DNA of 64,000 nucleotides from Haloarcula taiwanensis (GCA_002844335.1 CP019154.1:1674001-1738000), one strand, 5' to 3'; positions 45,855 to 54,933 are shown, numbered from the stretch's first letter. The notes: generated by a model from the letters alone, not told the origin. Program-made: numbers and translations.

Positions 45855-46089
45855 CGTCGAATCCCTCAGGTTTGGTCGGCCGCTCGTCTTCACCGAACTC
45901 CGCCAGTACCTCCTCGTGGTACTTTTCATGGAATTCGGCGTCGCTCAGTTCCCCGTTCGAGACGCGAATCGCGTCACGAGCCATCCGTAGCCCCAACTCA
46001 GTGTTGTACTCGACGCCGTCAAGCATCGCTGTTGCTTCATCTTCCCACTCATCAATCGGCGTCAATCTCGGCTGCTGTGGGTTATTCAT
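45847..46089 (-). CDS. Small N-terminal gene of the dms operon
   Basis: The 80-residue acidic helical protein (TPIDEWEDEATAMLDGVEYN, RMARDAIRVSNGELSDAEFH) resembles the short protein annotated in haloarchaeal dms operons as a ferredoxin N-terminal domain protein. It has no cysteines, so it binds no cluster itself. It is the first gene of the operon and is coupled to dmsA. A chaperone or subunit role is possible. Confidence 0.75.
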   Translation of the reverse strand: MNNPQQPRLTPIDEWEDEATAMLDGVEYNTELGLRMARDAIRVSNGELSDAEFHEKYHEEVLAEFGEDERPTKPEGFDDD

Positions 46090-46147
46090 GGCTCTAATTG
46101 TCGATTTCTTTCGGACCTCGGTAGGACGCGCGCTGTATTATGAAGGG

Positions 46148-46172
46148 ATTTAAGTACCGGCGGGTGTACCCG
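46148..46172 (-). promoter_or_regulatory. dms operon promoter with inverted repeat
   Basis: On the minus strand TACTTAAAT (about 46147-46155) is a likely TATA box. Immediately upstream CGGGTGTACCCG (46161-46172) is an inverted repeat with 5-base arms and a 2-base centre. The layout mirrors the 12-base palindrome beside the nar TATA box, though the sequence is different. Confidence 0.4.
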
Positions 46173-46318
46173 TCCGCGGTCAGACCGATCGAGCGTATGC
46201 CAGAGACCCGGGACATAGCCGAAACAGACACTCGGAGAACGCTCTGTTCACGCGCAAGTCGTTCGATGACTGGGAGGAGTCACTCCGTCGCCAGTGCATC
46301 CAGCCCGAAAAGGCGAGT

Positions 46319-46993
46319 CTACGGATCGAAGGCGGCCGTCGCGAGTTTCGATTCGACGGCGTTCAGGCGCTGAGAGAGGGCTGATTTCGAGATACCGAGT
46401 GTCGATGCGAGTTCGTCGAGGGTCGTCTGTCGGGGCTGCTGGTAGTAGCCTTCGTCGACCGCAATTATCGCAGCTTCCCGTTGTTTTGTCGTGAGACAGG
46501 AGAGGTCGACAGTCGCGGGCTCCGACTCAGTCTCGTCGTCTTGACGGGATGTCAGCCGTCGCAGACGGACTCGTTCGGCGGCCGATTGCAACTGCTCGAC
46601 TAGCTCGCTGATGACGCTTCGGTCTGAGACGTACGTTTCGATGAAAAGCGAGTCACCGTCTACGCGTCGCGTTCGTGGGACACACCCGACCTCGCTAAAC
46701 GCGAGACAGAGACAGGCGTCACCGACCTGATTTGTCGAATGGAGGACCCGTGCGGTACCGGTCTCGTCAGTGACAGTCACCTCCGCGTGACAGACGCCAT
46801 CGTCGATCTGGTTCTGAGCGTTTTCGATGTCTGCATCCGGCTCCGAAAGTGGACACGAACAGTCATCGGACAGTTCAATTTCGAACAGAACCTTGAGGGT
46901 CCGTTCGGTGGCGGTCCCCGATGTCGCCCCTGTAGGCCCGCTTTCGGAGTGTCCCATTCTGACTGTCACTCGACTATCTTCAGTTAAATGCAT
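46319..46993 (-). CDS. dmsR: DmsR-like cysteine-rich HTH_10 regulator
   Basis: The protein (224 residues from ATG 46991-46993) has a C-terminal HTH_10 domain (LTTKQREAAIIAVDEGYYQQ, TTLDELASTLGISKSALSQR) and a cysteine-rich N-terminal half: Cys45 and Cys47, Cys68, and a CxCx7C motif at Cys94, Cys96, Cys104. The same CxCx7C spacing occurs in the NarO-like regulator, suggesting both sense oxygen or redox through these residues. It is encoded just upstream of the dms operon on the same strand, like DmsR of Haloferax. An in-frame ATG six codons upstream (47011) is also possible. Confidence 0.85.
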   Translation of the reverse strand: MHLTEDSRVTVRMGHSESGPTGATSGTATERTLKVLFEIELSDDCSCPLSEPDADIENAQNQIDDGVCHAEVTVTDETGTARVLHSTNQVGDACLCLAFSEVGCVPRTRRVDGDSLFIETYVSDRSVISELVEQLQSAAERVRLRRLTSRQDDETESEPATVDLSCLTTKQREAAIIAVDEGYYQQPRQTTLDELASTLGISKSALSQRLNAVESKLATAAFDP

Positions 46994-47154
46994 TGTGTCG
47001 TATATCGCCATAATCGGCAGATAGCGATGGGTTCGTATCAAACGTTCATGCACAAATACGCGCCAGCGGTCACGACGGCCGCGGACGTACACTGTGGTTC
47101 GTCGCGACCTGTAGACGGCGTCAACTGGCACGTGGGATTGGTGTCACCAGAGTC

Positions 47155-47166
47155 ACAAGATAAATG
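47155..47166 (+). promoter_or_regulatory. TATA-like element of the MoxR/VWA operon
   Basis: ACAAGATAAATG centred near 47161 lies about 27-30 bases before the ATG at 47191, consistent with a leaderless first gene. Confidence 0.4.
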
Positions 47167-47190
47167 CCGCCTCCGCCTCATACACAGGTA

Positions 47191-48984
47191 ATGGTCCTCT
47201 CGGACGTTTTGCTTGCCCCCCTGGGACTAGCTGCCCTCCTTCTTGCGGTGCCGATTGTGGTGCTGTACCTCATTCGACCGGACCCGCAGGAACTCACGCT
47301 ACCGACCTTCCAGTTTCTCGTCGCTGGAGAGCGCCAGCAGTCAGCAACGCCGTTTCTCGAACGGATTTCACGCAGCCTCCTCCTGCTGTTACAGGTGCTA
47401 GTCGTGCTGGTGCTCGCGGTCGGACTGGCGACGCCGTACGTCACTGTCTCCGAGCGGGCGACAGTGGAGGAGACCGTCATCGTCGTCGATACGAGCGCGT
47501 CCATGCAGACCGACGCCGACGGCCAGACGCGCTTCCAGCGGGCCGTCGCAGCCGCCCGGGAGGAGGTGACGGGGACGACCTCTATCGTCACCACGACCAA
47601 CGGTGGCGAGGTGGTGCTCCAGCGCGGTACGCCGACAGCGGCGGAGGGAACGCTTGACGGACTCAGCCCGACAGACACACCGGAAGCGCTCAGCGGTGCC
47701 ATCTCGCAGGCGACCTCGCTCGCCGGCGAGAACGCCAGAATCGTCGTTCTGAGCGATTTCGCTGGCGACGAGTGGACCACCGCGGTCACGACAGCCCGTG
47801 GACGTGGCCTCTCCGTGGACCTCCAGCAGTTCGACGGCGGGGGCGACGGGAACGTCGGCTTCATCGACCGCCGATTCTCTGGCTCGGCGGTGACGCTGTC
47901 GGTGAAAAACTACGGCGACTCGTCAGTCACCCGGACTGTTCAGCTCGGCAACGCCCAGCGAGAACTACAGCTCGGGCCCGACGACGTGGGGTCAGTGACG
48001 CTACCGGTCCCCGCCGGCGGGAGCGAAGCCCGGCTCAGCCCGGGCGACAGTTTCGGGACCGACGACAGCGTCTATATCGCCGCGCCGACTGACGCGGCCG
48101 TCGACGTGCTGGTGCTGACAAACGACCGGAACCGGTACCTGATTACCGCGCTGTCGGTCGTCGACCGGGTGAACGTGACGGTCAGGCAGCCGCCGACGAC
48201 GATTCAGGGCGACTACGACGTGATTCTGTACAGCAACGTCGACAGGAGTTCGTTGCTCCCCGGGAACGTCGAAACCGGGCGCGAACTGGTCGAAGACGGC
48301 GGCGGCGTTGCGGTGCTGGCACAGGACACCCTCCCGCAGCGATACCGAGATCTCCTCCTCATCGAACCCGGCGAGACCCGGACAAGCGCGACGGTGGGCC
48401 AGACGGCACAGACACAGCTCACCCGCGGCATCGACTTCCAGCCCCCGGACGAGTACATTTCCGGGTCGCTACGTTCCGGGTCGGCCCAGGTCCAACTGGG
48501 TGACGGGACGCCGCTCATCGCGACGGAGGACCGGAACGGCGGGCGGGTCATGTACTACGGCTACATCGAGGACCGATCCAGCTTCAAGTTCAACTACCAA
48601 TACCCCGTGTTCTGGAAACGAGCGGTGTACTACCTCGCCGACAGGGAACAGCTCCCGGCCCTGAACCACGCGACCGGCGAGACCGTCCGGTTCGGCAACA
48701 CCACCGTGGAAGGGCCGTCCGGTTCCGTCTCCGGACCCACGGTCCCGCTCCAGCGGGCCGGCTTCTACCGGAGCGAGACCCGGCAGGTCAGCGCGTCGCT
48801 GCTGGACGAAAGCGAGTCAAACACCGCCGTCGAGGCGCTCAACCAGCGCTCCGGGACGGCTGGAAATCTCACCCGGACCGAGCGACGGTCAGTGCCGCGG
48901 CCGCTGACCGAGTACTTCGCGCTGGGCGGGCTGGTGCTCGCACTGGCCGAGGTCGGCTATCTGCGCCGCCGGGGTGACCTCTGA
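47191..48984 (+). CDS. BatA-type membrane VWA protein
   Basis: The 597-residue protein has two N-terminal hydrophobic segments (about 8-28 and 62-82) around a short RPDPQELTLPTFQFL stretch typical of the BatA/Bat-operon N-terminal domain. A VWA domain follows with MIDAS DTSAS at 100-104, then a long beta-rich region and a final anchor near 572-590. Bat-type proteins work with MoxR ATPases in envelope or metal-enzyme maturation. It is the first gene of the six-gene operon. Confidence 0.87.
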   Translation: MVLSDVLLAPLGLAALLLAVPIVVLYLIRPDPQELTLPTFQFLVAGERQQSATPFLERISRSLLLLLQVLVVLVLAVGLATPYVTVSERATVEETVIVVDTSASMQTDADGQTRFQRAVAAAREEVTGTTSIVTTTNGGEVVLQRGTPTAAEGTLDGLSPTDTPEALSGAISQATSLAGENARIVVLSDFAGDEWTTAVTTARGRGLSVDLQQFDGGGDGNVGFIDRRFSGSAVTLSVKNYGDSSVTRTVQLGNAQRELQLGPDDVGSVTLPVPAGGSEARLSPGDSFGTDDSVYIAAPTDAAVDVLVLTNDRNRYLITALSVVDRVNVTVRQPPTTIQGDYDVILYSNVDRSSLLPGNVETGRELVEDGGGVAVLAQDTLPQRYRDLLLIEPGETRTSATVGQTAQTQLTRGIDFQPPDEYISGSLRSGSAQVQLGDGTPLIATEDRNGGRVMYYGYIEDRSSFKFNYQYPVFWKRAVYYLADREQLPALNHATGETVRFGNTTVEGPSGSVSGPTVPLQRAGFYRSETRQVSASLLDESESNTAVEALNQRSGTAGNLTRTERRSVPRPLTEYFALGGLVLALAEVGYLRRRGDL

Positions 48985-51350
48985 TGGCGGTCTCGTACAC
49001 CGTCGCGGAGGGGCTCACCGTCGGCGTCGAGCACCTCTGGCCGCTGGTCGTCCTGCCGGTCGCCGTCGGCCTCCTCGCGTACCTCGTCCGGCGTGGCGAC
49101 GCCGGACCGCGGTCGGCTTCGAACCGGAGTCGCCGACTCCTGCTTGCCAGCCGCGTGCTTATCGTCTGCCTGCTCGTCCTCGGCGCGATGGGGCCGTACA
49201 CCGTCCAGACCAGAGAGACGCCGGGCGAGCCGGGCGTGACACTGCTGGCGGACGAGTCCGCGAGCATGGGCATCTATCCGAACACGACCGACGAACTGGT
49301 ACGGGACATCGAAAACGAGGGTGTTCCGGTGACGCGAGCGACGATCGGCAGCGGGTCGAGTTCGCGGCTCGGCGACGGCGTAGCGGCAAATCTCCGGGAG
49401 AACGGGACGGTCGTCGTCGTCTCCGACGGCCGCGTCACAGAGGGGCGGAGCCTGTCGAGGGCCGCAGAGGACGCCGGTACACTCAACGCCACGGTCCACA
49501 GCGTCCGGCCGCAGTCGCCACGCACCGAACGCGCTGTGGCGATAGCGGGGCCGTCGACGGTGAGTCGCGGCGTCCAGTCGCAGTACACCGTCTCGATGGC
49601 GGGCGTGAGCGTCCTCGAATCAGTGCCCGTCGAAGTGACTATCGACGGCGAGACGGTCACCGAGGGCGAACTCCGGCCAGATGGCACGCTCACCGTCGAC
49701 CACACGTTCGAGGAGATTGGTTCACACCGCGTGACTGCGACACTCTCCGGCGACGACGAGTACGCACGAAACGACGTGTTCTACAAGAGCGTCCGCGTCG
49801 TCGAACAGCCCGACGTGCTGTACGTCTCGCAGGGCCAGTACCCACTGCGGAACTATCTCGACTCGCTGTACAACGTTTCGACGGCCTCGTCGGTCCCGGC
49901 GGACCTCGATGACTACGCCGCCGTCGTCGTCCAAGACACACCGTCGAGCAGTATGGGGAACACCACCGCGCTGCAGGACTTCGTCATCAACGGCGGCGGG
50001 CTGGTCGTCGCGGGCGGCGACAACGCCTACGAGAACGGCGGCTACGAAACGTCGCCGGTGGCCTCGATGCTCCCGGTCCGCGTCGGGAACGCGACCGGCG
50101 GCGAGTCGAACATCGTCATCCTCGTCGACGTGTCCGGGAGCGCCGAGAGCGGTCTCTCGGTACAGAAAGCCGTCGCACTGGACGTACTCGACCAGCTCGG
50201 CGACGAGAACCGGGTTGGTGTCGTCGCGTTCAACCAGAACGCGTACCGCGTCTCGGAGATGCAAGCGCTCGGTCAGAACCGCGCGGAGACTGTCGACAAG
50301 ATACGGCGGCTCAACAGCGGCGGCGCGACTGACATCGCCGTCGGACTTCAGGGTGCCGACGAACTACTGGGCGACCGCGAAGGGACGATCATCCTCCTCA
50401 GCGACGGCCAGGACCGGCTCGGCCCGCCGGCGGCCGTCGCCAACCAACTCGGCCGCGAGGGGACCCGCGTCATCTCGGTCGGCGTCGGCAAGCGCGTCGG
50501 CGTCGCGACGATGCGCCAGATCGCCGGCGAGTCCGGCGGCTCGTACTTTGCCGCCGACGAGACAGAGCGGCTACGGCTCCTCTTTGGCGGTTCCTCGCGG
50601 CGCTACCAGGGGGAGAACCTCACCATCGTCACTGAAGACACGTTCATCACCTCGGGCGTCGAGCTGACGGCCAATCCCGGCCAGGCGAACAACGTGCAGG
50701 TCAAGCCCGGGGCCGACTATCAGGTCGCCACTGCCGACGGGAAGCCGGCCATCGCCTCCTGGCGGTTCGGGCTGGGCCGCGCGGTCTCGATCACCGCCTA
50801 CGAGTCGGACAACACGATGGGCGGCCTGCTCGACCGGCCGGATTCGCTGGTGGTCACCAAATCGGTCAACTACGCGGTGGGCGACCCAATGCGCACGCAG
50901 ACCGGCGTCATAGCGGTCGGCGATGCCCGGGTCGGGAGTCCGACGACGCTGACCTATCAGGGAGACAGCCGCCCTGCCGCGCCAAACATCTCCTTCCGCC
51001 AGGTCGGTGACGGGCGATATCGTGGTGAGTTCACGCCCAGAGAAGCGGGGTATCAGACGGCACTTGACACCGAATACGCGGCGAACTACCCCGTCGAGTA
51101 CGCTTCGTTCGGGCCGAGTGAGAGCCTCGATGCGCTCGTCGAAGCGACCGGCGGGCAGACGTTCAGTCCGAACCAGGGCGAACAGATAGCCAGCGAGGCA
51201 CGCCAGAAATCCACTCGAGTCCGAACCGTTCGAGAGAACTGGGACTGGGTCGCTCTGCTCGGCGCACTCCTGCTTTTCACCGGCGAGGTGGTCGCCCGGC
51301 GCGTTCAAGTGTACCGCGGTCGCACCTCCCTGGAGAGTGGTCTCCCGTGA
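48984..51350 (+). CDS. Large membrane protein with two VWA-like domains
   Basis: The 788-residue protein has two N-terminal hydrophobic segments (about 18-36 and 52-70) and a C-terminal one near 755-775. The first VWA-like domain starts at DESAS (90-94). The second has VDVSGS near 381-386 with GGATDIAVGL and ILLSDGQDRLG further on, a complete MIDAS. A glutamine-amidotransferase-like region between them (GGLVVAGGDNAYENGGY) lacks an obvious catalytic cysteine. It overlaps the previous stop by one base. A surface scaffold is likely. Confidence 0.87.
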   Translation: MAVSYTVAEGLTVGVEHLWPLVVLPVAVGLLAYLVRRGDAGPRSASNRSRRLLLASRVLIVCLLVLGAMGPYTVQTRETPGEPGVTLLADESASMGIYPNTTDELVRDIENEGVPVTRATIGSGSSSRLGDGVAANLRENGTVVVVSDGRVTEGRSLSRAAEDAGTLNATVHSVRPQSPRTERAVAIAGPSTVSRGVQSQYTVSMAGVSVLESVPVEVTIDGETVTEGELRPDGTLTVDHTFEEIGSHRVTATLSGDDEYARNDVFYKSVRVVEQPDVLYVSQGQYPLRNYLDSLYNVSTASSVPADLDDYAAVVVQDTPSSSMGNTTALQDFVINGGGLVVAGGDNAYENGGYETSPVASMLPVRVGNATGGESNIVILVDVSGSAESGLSVQKAVALDVLDQLGDENRVGVVAFNQNAYRVSEMQALGQNRAETVDKIRRLNSGGATDIAVGLQGADELLGDREGTIILLSDGQDRLGPPAAVANQLGREGTRVISVGVGKRVGVATMRQIAGESGGSYFAADETERLRLLFGGSSRRYQGENLTIVTEDTFITSGVELTANPGQANNVQVKPGADYQVATADGKPAIASWRFGLGRAVSITAYESDNTMGGLLDRPDSLVVTKSVNYAVGDPMRTQTGVIAVGDARVGSPTTLTYQGDSRPAAPNISFRQVGDGRYRGEFTPREAGYQTALDTEYAANYPVEYASFGPSESLDALVEATGGQTFSPNQGEQIASEARQKSTRVRTVRENWDWVALLGALLLFTGEVVARRVQVYRGRTSLESGLP

Positions 51351-52009
51351 GCGCAATCGGCCGGCGCATCAACGTCGGACTCGTCGTGTTCGTCGTCCTG
51401 TCGATGGTCGGCACCGGCGGAACGACGGTGCTGTACCAGGACTCAGCCAGCGAACTGCGTGCGCAAAACCAGGAACTGCGCCAGCAAAACGCCGACCTCC
51501 GGGAAGATCTGGATGACACCAGGAGTGAACTGGACTCTACCCGGACCCGCGTCGACGAACTCGAAGACCAGTTGGAGACGCGGTCGGAGGACGTCGACCA
51601 GGTCGCAACTAACCTGAACCAGACAGAAGAGCAACTGAACGCGACAGAGAGCCAGTTGGCGGAGACTCGGCAGTCGCTCCGCGAGAGCCAGGACCGCGTC
51701 GAAGAGCTGGAGGTGACAGTCGGTGACCTGCGAGACGAGCGCGACACGCTCGAGAGCGAAGTCGATGACCTCGAGTCGACAATCGACGATCTGGAGAGCG
51801 AAAACGAGGAGCTAGAGGACGAGCGTGCCGAACTCGAGGACCAGGTGTCCGACCTGCAAGACGAGATCGACAGCCTGGAATCACGGATAAGTACGCTCGA
51901 AAGCGATATCGAAGAACTCGAAAGCCAAAACCAGGAGCTGCGAGACGATATCGAGACGCTCTGTAGCCAGCCCGAGAACCAAGACAAAGCCACCTGTGAG
52001 GGCTACTAA
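51347..52009 (+). CDS. Membrane-anchored coiled-coil protein
   Basis: The 220-residue protein has one N-terminal hydrophobic anchor (about 8-28) followed by about 170 residues of heptad-like Glu/Asp/Leu/Arg sequence, a long coiled coil outside or inside the membrane. The extreme C-terminus has two cysteines (CSQPENQDKATC), which could form a disulfide if extracellular. Translation starts at GTG 51347, overlapping the previous stop (GTGA). It looks like the rod of the complex encoded by this operon. Confidence 0.85.
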   Translation: MSAIGRRINVGLVVFVVLSMVGTGGTTVLYQDSASELRAQNQELRQQNADLREDLDDTRSELDSTRTRVDELEDQLETRSEDVDQVATNLNQTEEQLNATESQLAETRQSLRESQDRVEELEVTVGDLRDERDTLESEVDDLESTIDDLESENEELEDERAELEDQVSDLQDEIDSLESRISTLESDIEELESQNQELRDDIETLCSQPENQDKATCEGY

Positions 52010-52965
52010 TGGACGAACCAGACACAGACACCGGAGAAACCGGCGGCGAGGGCCCCGCAGAAGACGGGCGGGCGCAAGCCCGCGAACGCATGGCCGCCGC
52101 CATCGCCGAGGTTAGACGCGAAGGCAAGAAGGCGGCGTTCGTCTATGCCGTCGTCGACGCAGTGCTGATCTTTCTCTTGGTGAACCTCCTCCTGACTGTC
52201 CTCTCGCCGGTCGAGCTCCCGACGCAGTTGTCGGTCCCCGCGGCGGTGACGGACCCGGTCGGCACGGCCGTCGGTCGCTCGGTGTCGGGGCTATCCTTCC
52301 CCACGGGCGCAGTTGTCGGCATGGTCCTCGGAGTGGGCTGGCTCGTCGGCGAATATCTGTACCGGGTCCGCCAACCACTCGTCGAGCAGTTCGAGGCGGC
52401 GAACGCAAACGTCACCGACGCGCTCCGGACGGCCCGGGACGCGGTCGAGGACGGGGCCGAGACGCGGATGGCGGCCCGGCTCTACGAGGACGTCCTCGAC
52501 GGCCTGAGACAGAGTTCGAGCGTCGCGCTTGTCGACAGCCGGCGACTCATCGGGACGCTTGTTGTCGTAATCTTGCTGAGTCTGGCGACAGTGCAGGTTG
52601 CCGTCGTCGACATCGGGCTGCTCGACCGCGACACAGTTGAGACGGACTCGCCAGCCGACCGGCCAAGCGAGTACGAGGGACTGGAGGACGGCGACGCGAT
52701 ACTCGGGGACAGCGAGGACGTCCAGGCCGGCGACGAGAACCTCACCGCCGAGATCGAGTCGACCGGCGGCGAGGAGGAGATCGACCGGAGCCAGTCGTTC
52801 CCATCCTCGCCGAACACCGGGGAACCGGGGAGCAGCGGCGGTACAGTCGACAGCCAGCAGGCCGGGTTTGCCGGCCAGGAAAACATCGAGGACGCGGACC
52901 TCATCCGCGAGTACAATCTCAGGATTCGAGAGCAGGACACGGACGACGAGGATACCGACCCATGA
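52009..52965 (+). CDS. Three-span membrane protein (DUF7502-like)
   Basis: The 318-residue protein has hydrophobic segments near 43-65, 95-115 and 185-205 and long acidic, presumably soluble regions at both ends (the last 110 residues are Asp/Glu/Ser/Gly-rich). It resembles haloarchaea-specific membrane proteins encoded beside MoxR/DUF58 genes (DUF7502 or similar). It overlaps both neighbouring genes. Function unknown. Confidence 0.75.
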   Translation: MDEPDTDTGETGGEGPAEDGRAQARERMAAAIAEVRREGKKAAFVYAVVDAVLIFLLVNLLLTVLSPVELPTQLSVPAAVTDPVGTAVGRSVSGLSFPTGAVVGMVLGVGWLVGEYLYRVRQPLVEQFEAANANVTDALRTARDAVEDGAETRMAARLYEDVLDGLRQSSSVALVDSRRLIGTLVVVILLSLATVQVAVVDIGLLDRDTVETDSPADRPSEYEGLEDGDAILGDSEDVQAGDENLTAEIESTGGEEEIDRSQSFPSSPNTGEPGSSGGTVDSQQAGFAGQENIEDADLIREYNLRIREQDTDDEDTDP

Positions 52966-53903
52966 GCCCAGAGCAAGACATCGACGAACTACAGCAGAAG
53001 ATCGCAGACGCACGTGAACAGATCAGCACACGAATCGTCGGCCAGGAGGAGGTACTGGAGCAACTGCTCATCTGTATCCTGGCTGACGGCAACGCCCTGC
53101 TCGAATCGAACCCGGGGCTGGGGAAGACGACGATGGTCCGGACAGTCGCGGAGGTGACCGACCTTCAGTTCTCCCGGATTCAGAACACCCCCGACCTGAT
53201 GCCGTCCGATATCACGGGGACCGAAATCATCCGCGAGACCGACAGCGGGCGTGAGTTCGTCTTCGAGAAGGGGCCGGTGTTCGCCAACGTGGTGCTGGCC
53301 GACGAGATTAACCGAGCGACGCCGAAGACACAGGCCGCCCTGCTGGAAGCGATGCAAGAGAAACAGGTGACCGCTGCGGGCGAGACCTACGAACTGCCCC
53401 GTCCCTTCTTCATCCTGGCGACGCAGAACCCCATCGACCAGTCGGGTACCTACGCGCTCCCGGAGGCCCAGACCGACCGCTTCATGCTGAAACTGCTGGT
53501 CGATTACCCCGACTACGACGAGGAGCGGACAATCGTCGACATGTACACCGCCGGCGCGGAGCAGGTGCCGGTCGAGCGCTCGCTGACCCGCTCGGAGATT
53601 CAGGAGATTCAGCAGCTGGTCCGCGAGATGCCAATCGCCGACGACCTGCGCGACCGAGCGGTCCAGCTCGTCCGCCGGACCCGTGAGGCCGACGATATCG
53701 AGTTCGGTGCCAGCCCGCGAGCGAGTATGGCGCTCGTCCAGACAGCGAAAGCGCGGGCCTTCCTGCAGGGCCGCTCGCACGTCACCGGCGCGGACATCGA
53801 GGCGCTGGCCGCGCCCGTCCTCCGCCACAGGATCATTGTGGACTTCCGGGCTGAGCGAGCGGGTCAGACAGCAGACGACCTTATCGCGTCGCTGTTGGAA
53901 TGA
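52962..53903 (+). CDS. MoxR-family AAA+ ATPase
   Basis: The 313-residue ATPase has Walker A SNPGLGKTT (49-57), Walker B VVLADEINR near 110-118 and the sensor FILATQNPIDQSGTY. These are standard MoxR motifs followed by the helical lid. MoxR proteins act as chaperones that remodel VWA-domain partners, three of which are encoded in this operon. It overlaps the preceding gene by 4 bases. Confidence 0.95.
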   Translation: MSPEQDIDELQQKIADAREQISTRIVGQEEVLEQLLICILADGNALLESNPGLGKTTMVRTVAEVTDLQFSRIQNTPDLMPSDITGTEIIRETDSGREFVFEKGPVFANVVLADEINRATPKTQAALLEAMQEKQVTAAGETYELPRPFFILATQNPIDQSGTYALPEAQTDRFMLKLLVDYPDYDEERTIVDMYTAGAEQVPVERSLTRSEIQEIQQLVREMPIADDLRDRAVQLVRRTREADDIEFGASPRASMALVQTAKARAFLQGRSHVTGADIEALAAPVLRHRIIVDFRAERAGQTADDLIASLLE

Positions 53904-53952
53904 GCGAGTCAGTGACCGCAGTTTGGCGGGCCTGCCCCCTGGAGGGTCGACC

Positions 53953-54819
53953 GTGACTATCGAGCCCGACTTCCTGGACGAACTCGGCCGGTTCACTGCC
54001 GCCCTGAACCGCCAGACGACCTCGATTCGACAGGGCGATCAGGAGTCCCCCCGAGTCGGCGAGGGGCTCACGTTCAGCGACTACCGGCGGTACTCGCCGG
54101 GCGACGACACGCGGCGAATCGACTGGAAACTGTTCGCCCGGACGGAGGAGTACTTCATCAAGCAGTACGAAGAGGAGCGGAGCCTGACCGTCCACCTGCT
54201 CGTCGACACGAGCGCGTCGATGGACTTCGGCGACGCAGCGAGTCACAAGTTCGAGTGCGCCGCCAAGCTCGGCCTTGGTTTCGCCTACCTCACCGCGGAG
54301 GAGAACAACGATTTCCAGTTCTGTACGTTGCGTGACCGGATCGAGCGTATCGACACCGGCCAGTCGAACCGCGGCGAGATACTCTCGCTCATCGACCAGT
54401 TGAACGGGGTGACGCCCGACGGGACGGCGGACTTCCGCTCGTCGCTTGAGGGGTACGCCCAGCGCATCCGATCGCGCTCGCTCGTCGTCGTGTTCAGCGA
54501 CTGCCTGACCGAGCCAGAGGCACTCGAATCGGGTATCGCCGCGCTTGCCCGCAACAACGCCGACGTACTGTTGGTCCGCGTGGTCGCCCCGGAGGAGCGA
54601 GACCCCGGCGTCGTCGGCGACGTGTTGTTCGCGGATCCGGAAAGCGACGAGACACGCCGGTCGTACTTCAGCGGCTCGCTGGCCGAGACGTATCAGTCGC
54701 GGCTCGACGCCCACATCGACTCGGTGTCGAACCGCGTGACCGCGCTGGGCGCGGACCACGTGCTGGTCGATACCGGTGAGGAGTACTTCGACTCGTTTGC
54801 GAGTATCTGGCTCACGTGA
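53953..54819 (+). CDS. DUF58 (VWA-like) protein
   Basis: The 288-residue protein begins at GTG 53953, preceded at 53940-53945 by GGAGGG, a strong ribosome-binding site. The DUF58 signature GDDTRRIDWKLFARTEEYFI lies near 51-70 and a VWA-like MIDAS DTSAS at 85-89. This family is the standard partner of MoxR ATPases. A short 18-codon frame (53900-53956) bridges the MoxR stop and this GTG. The protein has no membrane segment, so it may act in the cytosol with MoxR. Confidence 0.9.
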   Translation: MTIEPDFLDELGRFTAALNRQTTSIRQGDQESPRVGEGLTFSDYRRYSPGDDTRRIDWKLFARTEEYFIKQYEEERSLTVHLLVDTSASMDFGDAASHKFECAAKLGLGFAYLTAEENNDFQFCTLRDRIERIDTGQSNRGEILSLIDQLNGVTPDGTADFRSSLEGYAQRIRSRSLVVVFSDCLTEPEALESGIAALARNNADVLLVRVVAPEERDPGVVGDVLFADPESDETRRSYFSGSLAETYQSRLDAHIDSVSNRVTALGADHVLVDTGEEYFDSFASIWLT

Positions 54820-54900
54820 GACCGGTGGAAGTCAAGGCTCCGAGGCGGTCGAGCGGGGAGTCACTCACGGCGAGCGGCGCCAAGTATCGGCCTATGTGTG

Positions 54901-54912
54901 ATGTTTAAGTAT
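54901..54912 (+). promoter_or_regulatory. TATA box of the LOV kinase gene
   Basis: TTTAAGTATACC centred near 54907 is about 27 bases before the ATG at 54934, favouring that start and a leaderless mRNA. Confidence 0.5.
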
Positions 54913-54933
54913 ACCACAGCCATGGTATGTGTC

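Noticed and set aside
17046-46172. TGTACCCG occurring at about 17050, 20478 and 46166 near promoters
   Set aside because: An 8-base word is expected about twice by chance in 64 kb on both strands, so three hits are not evidence of a shared operator.
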